A stretch of DNA of 49,150 nt, from NCBI GenBank assembly GCA_900318955.1, contig ONMJ01000014.1, positions 1 through 49,150 on the forward strand, in the 5' to 3' direction. Below the pieces are notes generated by a model, which was not told the origin of the DNA, did no database searches, and saw only the letters and a list, made by a program, of their open reading frames with translations. This document shows, piece by piece, positions 16,048 to 25,500 of the stretch (the stretch's first letter is position 1; the number at the start of each line of letters is the position of its first letter). Source of the DNA: an uncultured Bacteroidales bacterium. GTDB taxonomy: Bacteria; Bacteroidota; Bacteroidia; Bacteroidales; UBA932. The position numbers and the translations under genes are program-made.

Positions 16048-17492
16048 CCTACCGAACCTTCAAGTGAGACCTGGAGAAGCTTACGGGCTTCTACCGCAAA
16101 TTCCATAGGGAGACGGGAAAGGACCTCATGGGCGTAGCCGTTTACAATCAGGCCGACCGCATCCTCCGGTGCGATACCTCTCTGATTACAGTAAAAAAGC
16201 TGATCCTCAGATATTTTTGATGTTGTAGCCTCATGCTCCACTATCGCCGACGTATTGGCGCTCTTTATGTCGGGGAAAGTATGGGCCCCGCAAAGAGAGC
16301 CTATCAGGAGGGAATCGCACTGGGAATGGTTCCTGGCGCCCTGAGCTCCAGGATTGATCCTTACAAGGCCCCTGTAGCTATTCTGGCTTCGACCTGCCGA
16401 GATGCCCTTGGAAACTATTCTACTGCGGGTGTTGCGACCTATATGAATCATCTTCGTACCCGTATCAGCCTGCTGAAAGTTATTGGTCACAGCAACAGAA
16501 TAAAACTCAGAAGAAGAATTATCACCCTTAAGGATGGTCGACGGATATTTCCATGTAATGGCAGACCCTGTCTCAACCTGAGTCCAGCTGAGGTGACTTC
16601 CGGAGCCGCGGCAGATGCCTCTTTTCGTAACCAAATTGAGGATGCCACCCTTCCCTTGAGCATCGCCGGGATACCAGTTCTGAACGGTCGAGTAGCGGAC
16701 ATCTGCATCTTTCTCGACGATAATCTCGACTACGGCGGCATGGAGCTGCTGCTCATCCCTCATCGGAGCGGTGCAGCCTTCCATGTAGCTTACATAGGAT
16801 CCTTCATCAGCGATGATGAGGGTCCGCTCAAACTGGCCGGTCCCACGGGCGTTGATTCGGAAATAGCTGGAAAGGTCCATCGGGCAGCGCACTCCCTTCG
16901 GAATGTAACAAAATGATCCATCGGAGAATACGGCGCTGTTAAGGGCCGCGAAATAATTGTCTCCGGCTGGGACTACTGTTGCCAGATACTTACGCACAAG
17001 ATCAGGATGTTCCCTGACCGCTTCGGAGAAGGAACAGAAGATAATCCCCTTTTCTGCGAGCGTCTTCCGAAAAGTAGTTGTAACGGATACGGAATCGAAG
17101 ACAGCATCTACAGCAACAACCCCGGCAAGAGCTTCCCTCTCCCTCAGCGGAATGCCAAGCTTTTCGAATGTCTCGGCAAGGGCGGGATCGATTTCCTTCG
17201 GTCTATCCTTGTCCTTCTTAGGGGCCGCATAATAGATAATATCCTGAAAATCAATTTCCGGCATATCCAGATGGGCCCATGACGGCATCTCCATCCCCTG
17301 CCAGCGGCGGAATGCATCCAGACGGAAATCAAGGAGCCACTGCGGCTCCTGTTTCAAAGCCGAAATGGTCCTTATAATATCTTCATTGAGGCCTTTGGGA
17401 ACATACTCCTGCTCCACCTGCGTCACGAATCCTTCCTTATATTCCCCGGAAGTAACCTCCTCGATTATCTTATTTTCCTCCTGTATATCCAT
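16044..17492 (-). CDS. sufB: Fe-S cluster assembly scaffold SufB
   Basis: A 482-residue SufB. Family blocks are [60 protein letters not shown], and CQ-type C-terminus with [20 protein letters not shown]. The Glu and Cys in the last block are those used in cluster assembly between SufB and SufD. It is the first gene of sufB-pnuC-sufC-sufD and has a good promoter directly upstream. Length is full, in contrast to SufD. Confidence 0.97.
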   Translation of the reverse strand: MDIQEENKIIEEVTSGEYKEGFVTQVEQEYVPKGLNEDIIRTISALKQEPQWLLDFRLDAFRRWQGMEMPSWAHLDMPEIDFQDIIYYAAPKKDKDRPKEIDPALAETFEKLGIPLREREALAGVVAVDAVFDSVSVTTTFRKTLAEKGIIFCSFSEAVREHPDLVRKYLATVVPAGDNYFAALNSAVFSDGSFCYIPKGVRCPMDLSSYFRINARGTGQFERTLIIADEGSYVSYMEGCTAPMRDEQQLHAAVVEIIVEKDADVRYSTVQNWYPGDAQGKGGILNLVTKRGICRGSGSHLSWTQVETGSAITWKYPSTILKGDNSSSEFYSVAVTNNFQQADTGTKMIHIGRNTRSRIVSKGISAGRSQNSYRGLVRINPGAQGARNHSQCDSLLIGSLCGAHTFPDIKSANTSAIVEHEATTSKISEDQLFYCNQRGIAPEDAVGLIVNGYAHEVLSRLPMEFAVEARKLLQVSLEGSVG

Positions 17493-17511
17493 ATCCGTCC
17501 GCTTGGGAGTG

Positions 17512-17542
17512 CAAAAGTAGCAAAAAACCGCCTATTCCGCAA
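17512..17542 (-). promoter_or_regulatory. Promoter of the suf operon
   Basis: On the minus strand TTG (17540-17542), 20 bases and TACTTTTG (17512-17519) fit the Bacteroidota consensus fully. The -33 box lies inside the last codons of the upstream lipoprotein gene. The predicted start near 17505 leaves a leader of only about 13 bases before the ATG at 17492. Confidence 0.6.
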
Positions 17543-20336
17543 TGAATTTGACGTTGTCCGCATTCCATGTGGGGCTGGATACATCACTGGCGAACGAGAT
17601 GCCAAGAGGAAGATAATTATCCGCCGTAGCAGCAACGGCATCGCTTCCGTCCGCCTTTGCACCTATGGAGCCTTTGAATGAGCAGTTTTCGAAAGTGGAC
17701 GGGGCATCAGCTGAAGTGACGGAGCCAACCAAAAGACCTCTGGTCCCCTCGGGGCCAATGACATTACCAGTGTTACGGCAGCCCTTAAGAGTATATGTCC
17801 TGATAAGACCGGCCACTCCTCCGACAGCGCTGGAAGGCTCTGTAGATGAGATTGTTCCGGTATTAAGGCAATCTTTCAGATACGAGGAGTTTGTCGAAGT
17901 GAAACTGCAGTAGGCCATAACGCCGCCGATTCGGCATCCGGCAACACTTCCTGAAGCGGCTGAACCCGAATGCACGGCGGAAATATTGCCTCCGTTGACA
18001 CATTCTTCAATCCTCGAATAGAAGCCGCTTGATACGATACCTGCCACCCTATGGGCCTTGACGTTAATTGAGGCCTTGTTTTCGCACTTCTTGAAATAGA
18101 CAAGCTTGCCTGCATTGGCTACTCCTCCTGCGATTCCGCCGATGATTGCCGTATTGGTATTGGAGTATTTGGTGCCTATGTCATTACTGATTTCTCCGTC
18201 AAAGGTGCAGTTTTCAAACGAGCTCCCTCCATCTTGAGTTGAGGAGACAAAACCGGCTATTCCACCGAGAGCGACAAAGCGGGCTGCCGTTGATGTCGCC
18301 TTTCCAGAATATGTGGCCTTTACATGAACATTCTCAAACTTGGTATCCACAGCACAGGCGGCAACAGTACCGAGAGCAATATTACCGCTGCTGATACCGG
18401 AGCTGTTGAATTTAAGGACAACATCTTCGAAAACGACGTCTTTGATTACAGCCTTTACAGTTGCACCGAAAAATCCCGCAAGGTTGACCTGGTTGGTTGA
18501 AACATCAAGAGTAAGGCCGGTGATTGTATGGCCGTTCCCATTGAATGTTCCTGAGAAATACGACGTAGGCGAAGGGACCGCATTGTATACAATTGAGGAG
18601 ATGTTTCCAATAGGAGTCCACGGAGTCCCGGAGAGTTCTATATCCTCCAGAAGCGCAACCTCGCCGGCAGCGTTCTTATAGCTGGAAATATCTCCTCCGG
18701 AAGCTGCTAAAGCGGCAAATGAAAGGAGCTGAGCGGTGTTTTTAATGCCATTTTCACCAAGAGTCACATCCGTCGGGCCGGGAGTTTCTCCTCCTCCCCC
18801 GGAGAGTCCCTCTCCGGGAACAACCTTGGACGCATCCGGATTACGGAAAGAATTGATATTTCCAAGTACAACGGTCTCTGCAATTGAGCGTAGTTTCGCT
18901 GCGGTTGCAGCGGATACCAGACAATCAGGGACATTCGCATCGAATGCCTCGCCATAAAGCAGAAGGTAATTGACACATGCTTTCAAATAGGCTCCATTGC
19001 GATTGGGATGCTTATTGTCCGTATGTAGAAGATCTGTGATTCCGGCAGCACGAGCCTGCTTAAAAGCCTCATTTATAGGAGAGAGCCACGTGTCGGTTGC
19101 ATCAGCGACTAAAAGGGCACCTCCCTGAAGAGCTTTATCAAAAAGCTCCAAACTTCCATAACCTTCGTAGTTGGAACTTCCGAGGAATGACCAAGTATTC
19201 TCAACAATTGGCCGAACGGAAGGAGAATAAGATTTGAAGGCATTGAGAATAGTCTTTGTATCAGCGAGAACAGCAGAATTGAGTGTCGGATCCTTGTAGT
19301 AATCCGAGTGACGGGTGGACATGTCCTGAAGAAGGGCGTAGTCGTATCCGCCGTCTTTGATTACCCACTGGGTCAACTCCCTCGGATAATTCTCTCCGAA
19401 ATCCTGTCCTCCCTTGGTATGGGCCCTGATTCTGAGTTCATGTCCCTGGCTGCGGGCAATCTGCTTCAGTATGAAGTTGGTCCCATAATAGTAGGTAAAG
19501 GAATTACCGATGACAGCAAGTTTCTTCGTCTCCTTGACCGGAATCCCCTGATATGCAGTAATTTGAGCTCCAGACCAATAGTTATTGACAAGGCAGGTAT
19601 AGGCTGACGCTGAAGGGCTGAGGGCGCCTCCCCCGTTATTGTAGTTTCCAACAACGCGGCAGCGCATGGTAAGATCCTGGTTTACAAGAGCTTCCGAAAG
19701 GGTAAAGCTTTGGAAGAATGTTGTATATTGATAAGCGCTGAAGTACTTGACATAGAATGAATACTTCAAGGAAGCATCCTCCGAAGCTGCATGCAGGTCC
19801 TCTTCTACAGTTTTCCACTCCCCTCCATCGTAATACTCGAATAGCCAATATTTTGGAGAGCTTGCATTCGGCGCCAGGAAATTGGCCATGAAATCGACCG
19901 TCGTGCCCTTTGCAAGGGTCAGATTAGGATATGTGAAGACAATCGCATCTCCCGGAGCCATATTGGCGACAGCGATATTGTTTCCGCTGCGGCCCCTAAC
20001 CGGTTCGGTACCGAGAGTATTTCCTGTCGAGGTACTTATATATGCCTTATTCGCCCCGTCGCCGGAAGGGGCGAAAAACTTGTTTTCATTAGTCCACTTA
20101 GTCGCCCCCGAAGAAGAAAGTGACGAGCTGATTTCCCATTTCGCGGTAAGGCTCATCGGGGTTGCCGGCGGATCGGGCGTCGGCTCCGGAGTAGGATCAG
20201 GCGTAGGTTCGGGTGTGGGTTCAGGATTTACAACCGGCTCCGGGGTCGGCTCGGGGATCGGCTTTTCCTCAGGACCGCATCCGAGAACAAAAAGGGCGGA
20301 CAGGACCGCCAGAAAGAATATTCTACCTCTTTTCAT
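17532..20336 (-). CDS. Large lipoprotein with SGNH-hydrolase-like (DUF4886) domain and GLUG-type repeats
   Basis: A 934-residue lipoprotein. The signal ends in FVLGC (Cys20). Residues 27-58 are a Pro/Glu/Thr/Asp stalk. Residues 60-260 are a beta-rich domain. Residues 272-500 form an SGNH-hydrolase-like domain with VIGNSFTYYYG (Ser279) and DNKHPNRNGAYL (Asp440 and His443 as the rest of the triad). Residues 560-934 contain repeated GNGHTITGLTLD and GGIAGFV/GGVAGLI units of the GLUG type, which are found in surface adhesins and protease-like proteins. It is likely an outer-surface esterase or deacetylase held near a glycan, but the substrate is unknown. It is 50 bases downstream of pbpC on the same strand. 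Confidence 0.8.
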   Translation of the reverse strand: MKRGRIFFLAVLSALFVLGCGPEEKPIPEPTPEPVVNPEPTPEPTPDPTPEPTPDPPATPMSLTAKWEISSSLSSSGATKWTNENKFFAPSGDGANKAYISTSTGNTLGTEPVRGRSGNNIAVANMAPGDAIVFTYPNLTLAKGTTVDFMANFLAPNASSPKYWLFEYYDGGEWKTVEEDLHAASEDASLKYSFYVKYFSAYQYTTFFQSFTLSEALVNQDLTMRCRVVGNYNNGGGALSPSASAYTCLVNNYWSGAQITAYQGIPVKETKKLAVIGNSFTYYYGTNFILKQIARSQGHELRIRAHTKGGQDFGENYPRELTQWVIKDGGYDYALLQDMSTRHSDYYKDPTLNSAVLADTKTILNAFKSYSPSVRPIVENTWSFLGSSNYEGYGSLELFDKALQGGALLVADATDTWLSPINEAFKQARAAGITDLLHTDNKHPNRNGAYLKACVNYLLLYGEAFDANVPDCLVSAATAAKLRSIAETVVLGNINSFRNPDASKVVPGEGLSGGGGETPGPTDVTLGENGIKNTAQLLSFAALAASGGDISSYKNAAGEVALLEDIELSGTPWTPIGNISSIVYNAVPSPTSYFSGTFNGNGHTITGLTLDVSTNQVNLAGFFGATVKAVIKDVVFEDVVLKFNSSGISSGNIALGTVAACAVDTKFENVHVKATYSGKATSTAARFVALGGIAGFVSSTQDGGSSFENCTFDGEISNDIGTKYSNTNTAIIGGIAGGVANAGKLVYFKKCENKASINVKAHRVAGIVSSGFYSRIEECVNGGNISAVHSGSAASGSVAGCRIGGVMAYCSFTSTNSSYLKDCLNTGTISSTEPSSAVGGVAGLIRTYTLKGCRNTGNVIGPEGTRGLLVGSVTSADAPSTFENCSFKGSIGAKADGSDAVAATADNYLPLGISFASDVSSPTWNADNVKFIAE
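20165..20258 (-). repeat. Pro-Glu/Asp-Pro-Thr stalk repeat in the lipoprotein gene
   Basis: Six- to 12-base units coding for P-E-P-T and P-D-P-T are repeated with slight variation just after the lipidated Cys. They form a stiff spacer that lifts the protein from the membrane. Such repeats change length by slippage. Confidence 0.65.
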
Positions 20337-20386
20337 AGCAGTACATAATTTCTTATTTTTGCAAATTAGTCAATCTCCGCGAAAAA

Positions 20387-22537
20387 TCAAAATCCCCCAC
20401 CGGTTTTAACAACAAACGATACCGCCGCGGTGTGACCGGAAGCGTCAACTGCGACAAGAGTATGACGACCGGGAGATGGGGTAAGACTGAGATTGTGGAC
20501 AAACCGCGTTTCTCCGACATATTCTTCGTCAAGATGCCACCAGACGGTTGCTGACGGGTCTCTATGGGCAAGTTCAAATACAATCTTTCCCTCGCTTCCA
20601 TCCATCTGGCGAGGGATTGTCAACTCGCTTCCGCTCTCGGGATAGATAAACTCCATCCGGCGGGGAGATGCCTTCGGCACTTCATATTCAGGATGGTATT
20701 TCTTGTAGAACCACTCCATCGCCGGAGGCAACGCAAATGCCCCTCCATTGTGATATGGACACGGCTCGCTCTCCATGGCGGCGGAGGGGAGGCGAATCTC
20801 TTTGCCTTCGGGGCATTCGGGGCTGCGAAGATGACCGGAAAGCGGACAAATCTCAGCGAAAATACCATCTGAAGGCTCCCTGAACCACTCCCCCGAAGGT
20901 AAAGTATTGAGGATGGCAAACATCACCGGTCCTGAAACCGATGCCCCGGTAAGGCCAGGGACTCCTTGTCCTCCGGCATTTCCAGCCCAGACCCCGACAG
21001 TATACTCCGGAGTCATTCCGACAGCCCAGGCATCCCGAAACCCATAGCTTGTACCTGTCTTCCATGCAGCTTTGCGAAGAGAAGGAATATACCGCCAATC
21101 GAGTTCGTCCGGCCTGTTGACATCCTTGAGTGCCTCGAAGGTATACCAAAGTGAGACCTTATCTGAAAGTGGAAACTTCTCATCCATAATATAACTCCTT
21201 ACCATCCCTGAATAGGCTCTCGTAATCTCTGTAAGTTTGCCTTCCCCTCCGCCGAGGATGAGGGAAAGCCCATACCATGAAGGATCCTTTCTTAGTGTCG
21301 AGAGGCCGCAATCCTTCAAAAGCGAATGGAACTTCGGCACACCGTAGGCCCTCAGAAGATGGACAGCAGGCACATTCAGGGACCTCGAAAGCGCCTCCGA
21401 TGCCTGGACGGCGCCATAGAACTGCTGGTCGAAATTCTGAGGAGAAAAGCCGTCCATATTGACCGGGACATCCTTGATCAAGGTATATGGAAGAATAATC
21501 CCTTCCTGCATTGCGGCCGAAAAGAGAAAGGGTTTCAGGATACTTCCTGTCGATCGCGGAGAATCGGCTATGTCTACCTGCATCCCGGGCCGGATTCTCC
21601 CAGGGGAAGAGTTTCCGCAATACGCGATTGTCTCTCCAGTCGCATTGTCAATGACGATGGCGGCAAGATCGTTAATCCCTCTGGTGGCAAAATCATCGCT
21701 GAATCTCCCTACTATCTGTTCAATCTGCCTCTGGAGATTGATACGTATTCCGGTACGGGTAACAACTCCTTCCGGAGTCTTAGCCACTATGTGAGAAGCG
21801 TAGGACGGAAGCGGCAGCGGAGCATCCGGAAGCGGCTCCTCGAGCGACAGGGAGAGGGTTTCATCTGAGAAGTATCCTTTTTCATGGAGCTCCCGAAGAA
21901 GAGAGTTCCGCTTCTGGAGGAGAAGGTCCCTGTTCTTTCCGGGGTGAATCTCGGAGGGGGCATTCGGGAGAACGGCAAGAGTGGCGGCCTCCGCCCATGA
22001 AAGTTCGTCAGAGGGGCGGCCGAAGTAGCGCCATGAAGCCGCCTCGAGTCCGACCACATTCCCTCCGAAAGGGGCATGGGAGGCATACAGGGACAGAATT
22101 TTCTTCTTTGAATAGCGAATCTCCAGAAGGACAGCCTGCACAGATTCTATGATTTTTTGCTTCACAGTCCTCTCCCGGCCGCGGGAAAGGCGGACAACCT
22201 GCATAGTGATGGTACTTCCGCCGCTGGTAACTTTCCCTGCGCGAATGTTCCCCACAAGAGCCCGTACCATCGAGACCGGATTGACCCCCGGATGATGGTA
22301 GAAATGCTTGTCTTCGAACTGGAGAAGGGCCTTTTCGAACCGCTCGGGAACATTTTCGGAAGGAGGGAAACGCCACTGCCCGTCGGCAGCCGTCCTGGCT
22401 CCGAGAAGTTCTCCTTCGCAGTCGGTTACAACAGTGGAATAAGGGACATCGGAAAAGGGTCTGCCCGGGGACATTAGAATAGCCCCGAGCAGAATAACCC
22501 CTATTACGGATAGCGTTATTACACGCCGGCGCTTCAT
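20387..22537 (-). CDS. pbpC: Penicillin-binding protein 1C
   Basis: A 716-residue bifunctional class A PBP of the PbpC type. Residues 8-22 are the membrane anchor. The glycosyltransferase domain (about 40-220) shows EDKHFYHHPGVNP with catalytic Glu75 and SGGSTITMQ. The transpeptidase domain (about 290-560) has SILK (Ser332), SLN and KTGTS. The C-terminal PBP1C domain (about 620-716) is present. PBP1C polymerises glycan strands; its crosslinking role is less clear. It overlaps the upstream alpha-2-macroglobulin gene by four bases, a pairing well known in other bacteria, where the macroglobulin is thought to guard the envelope beside the repair synthase. Confidence 0.95.
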   Translation of the reverse strand: MKRRRVITLSVIGVILLGAILMSPGRPFSDVPYSTVVTDCEGELLGARTAADGQWRFPPSENVPERFEKALLQFEDKHFYHHPGVNPVSMVRALVGNIRAGKVTSGGSTITMQVVRLSRGRERTVKQKIIESVQAVLLEIRYSKKKILSLYASHAPFGGNVVGLEAASWRYFGRPSDELSWAEAATLAVLPNAPSEIHPGKNRDLLLQKRNSLLRELHEKGYFSDETLSLSLEEPLPDAPLPLPSYASHIVAKTPEGVVTRTGIRINLQRQIEQIVGRFSDDFATRGINDLAAIVIDNATGETIAYCGNSSPGRIRPGMQVDIADSPRSTGSILKPFLFSAAMQEGIILPYTLIKDVPVNMDGFSPQNFDQQFYGAVQASEALSRSLNVPAVHLLRAYGVPKFHSLLKDCGLSTLRKDPSWYGLSLILGGGEGKLTEITRAYSGMVRSYIMDEKFPLSDKVSLWYTFEALKDVNRPDELDWRYIPSLRKAAWKTGTSYGFRDAWAVGMTPEYTVGVWAGNAGGQGVPGLTGASVSGPVMFAILNTLPSGEWFREPSDGIFAEICPLSGHLRSPECPEGKEIRLPSAAMESEPCPYHNGGAFALPPAMEWFYKKYHPEYEVPKASPRRMEFIYPESGSELTIPRQMDGSEGKIVFELAHRDPSATVWWHLDEEYVGETRFVHNLSLTPSPGRHTLVAVDASGHTAAVSFVVKTGGGF

Positions 22538-25500
22538 CTCACCACACTGACTGTGGAAGAAGCTGTGCCTGCGGTGATTTCGCGGTCATACATTGCGTTG
22601 CAGCTCACTGAAGGGAGGAAATATGTCCCTTCATAAGCTGCCCGAAGTTTGAGGGTGAATCGGCGAGATTTCCCGCTTTCAAGGTCGAAGAACCAGTTGC
22701 AGCGGTCGTCACGGATGTCTGTATGATCGTATCCTTCATCTACTCCGCCAGTGAGCCTGTCGTTCAGTATCTCCCAGCCCGAAGGAATCGGCATCGACAG
22801 CACAAGATTGTGCTTCGGGGAAACCTTAGACGGATTGGTAACTGTCGCCTCCGCGAAGAAGGTATCTCCTTGATGGAGAGATTTCACATTCACAGGACGT
22901 CCGTCCGATCCGAGATAGCGAACCGACAGTCCGAGTGAAGAAGACCAAGCCGGAACAGCTGTTCCTGCGGGATCACGGATAAGGTCTGTAAATGCGGCAA
23001 AGAGTTTCCCCTCAGCATTGTTTACAACCTTGACTTCTCCCTTTACCGGCACAGAAACACTTGAGGAAGAGACTTTTACAGCTTCTCCCGAAACAGAAGC
23101 GTCTATACCTGAAGGCCCTGTCAGAGAACGAAGTCTGTCAAAAGCAATCGCGGCAAAAGCAGCTTCCTGGGTAGAGAAGGACTTCTTTTCCGCCGCATTT
23201 GCAGCAATTGGAACAGCTTCCGCAAGATTTCCGGTCAGAGCAAGAGCCTCGAGAGCCACCATCCTGTCGCGGAAGGAGGTCCCATAGGTCATATTATATG
23301 AGTCATAGTCCTCGAAATCCCTTCCGACAGAAGAGATGATTGTCTCAGCGACTTTGGACTTTCCGGAAAGGGCATATGCGGAGGCAAGCATCCATGAAGC
23401 CCTGTATCCTATATTTCCTTCCTCCCTGAGCCGGTTCATGGCTGAGGTGGAAGGAGCACCGGCAACGGCAAGAGAATAGAGTCTGTAAGCCTCGTCCATA
23501 TGGGAAAGAACGGAGCTTCCAGCTATCCTGTAAGCTCCACTGAGCTTCTGCTGATAGCGCTTCCATGCGCTCAGAACGCCGCCGTCTACTTTATAGCCGG
23601 CTCCGGATGCCTCTGTAAGGAATTGTCCGGCCATGGAACTTACCCAGCTGTCGCTCGCGGATCTTCCCCAAAGGGAGAATCCTCCGTCGGAGTTCTGGCG
23701 GGAATAAAGCATCTTAATGATTCCGTCAATTACCGTTCCTGCTCCAGCGGCCTCTCCTTCGTTCAGCATGGGAAGAAGGTGAAGGATTGCAAGGCCTCTT
23801 GCAGCAAGCTGCTCGGTGCAATCGTATGGATATGAGACCATGTCCTTATAGAGTGAAAGGGCATCGAAAGAGGGGAAACTGCTGAGCTGCACATAGCTCT
23901 TTTCCCCTTCTGCCTTATGGGTAGTTCCCTTGCCGGAAGAGAGTTCCGCGCGAGTGACGATAGTCCTGATGGGGTTGGGATTGACTACTTCGAGAGTCAA
24001 TGTCTCGGAAGCGCTATGTCCTGCGCCAGAGGCTTTAACTTCGATTGTGGCCGTTCCCTCGCTTTCGGCTTTCAGGGCGAATCGAACGATATCATCGCTT
24101 CCGTTCTTAAATGAAGCCGTACCCTTACTCTCTCCGACGAGTTTCAAAGGGCCGCCCGTCTTGACGGAGACAACAGCCTCTTTTACGCCTTTCTCGGTTG
24201 CAAAGACGTTGACTGGGAGTGTGAACTCTTCGCCAGGAGCCACCCTGCGAGGAAGGCTTGACAGGACCATCAGCGGTGCCGTCACAGGAACGGTCTTCTC
24301 AGCGCTTCCAAAAGCATTTTCCCCTGCAGCAATGAGCATTACCCTGACACTTCCGACGTACATCGGAAGCGTTACCTTATGGACGGCTTTACCGCCCTTT
24401 CCAAGGGTCTGGGGTTTTAGATACCATACCACAGGATTGAAACGGTTGTCTTTGCGGGCGGAGACAATATTATCCTGGTCTCCTCCGATGGCTGCGATGG
24501 TAGAGAATCGGCCTGCAGCCGCTCCCATTACCTCATCGTACATGTCCCAGGTCCTTACACCCAGGGCCTCAACGGAATTCATAACCTTCCACGGGTCAGG
24601 GGTTTTGAAAGCGGTGATATCAAGAAGGCCTTCGTCAACAATGGCGAGAGTATATGTCATCGGCCTTCCGCTCTTTTCGCTAACCGTGACGGAGAATTCC
24701 TCCTCCGGATGAATGGCCGAAGGCATGGAAATCTGCGGATCCAGATGCGACTGAGGATTCTCAACCAAGACCCTCTGGACACCATAGAGACGTAGAGGGA
24801 GGTCATTTGAGACATTCCCATAGGGCTGGACAAGGGTCAGATGGACATAGAAATTCGGGGCCATATCTTCGGTCACAGTGAAGCTCCATGGACGATCCTC
24901 GCTACCAGTAGATACCCAAGATGAGGAAATAACTCCGGAAGCATTCTCAAGCGAGACAAGGGCCTGTCCTCCGGGAGCGGCAGGAATATAGACTGTCGCC
25001 TTTTCACCGACGCGGTAGGATTGTTTATCTGTTGAGAAAGTAAGCATGGTAAGATTTTCAGGATCGCGTCTGTCGGCTCTGCCCCTATACTCGGGCCAGT
25101 CAACAGTGAAAGCGGCACCGCTTACATGCCCGCTTTCAGAATCCCTGACAACGATAACATATCTTCCCCATTCCGGATAGTCCACCTTCAGCTGACACTG
25201 AACATCTGACGATTGGGAGACAAGTGTTCCCTCCGAAATCTTTCTGACCGAACTTCCGCTCACATAGGAGTCGATACTGGAGACACCGCTCTCCCACCAC
25301 CAGTACCAACCGGCCTTGAAAATACGGTATTCGAGTTTATGCCCGGAAATTCGTTTCCCGTCAGGATCCACTACAGCGATATTGAATTTGTGAGTTTTAT
25401 CGGTTTCGAGATAATCCCCTTCCGGCACTTTGATTCCGACATACGCGCTGTAAGGAGAGAAAGGAACGGTTGATGTGACAAAACTCTCATCACCACCTTC

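Noticed and set aside
20165-20258. CRISPR-like or regulatory repeat
   Set aside because: The short units keep the reading frame and code for a Pro-rich stalk; there are no spacers.
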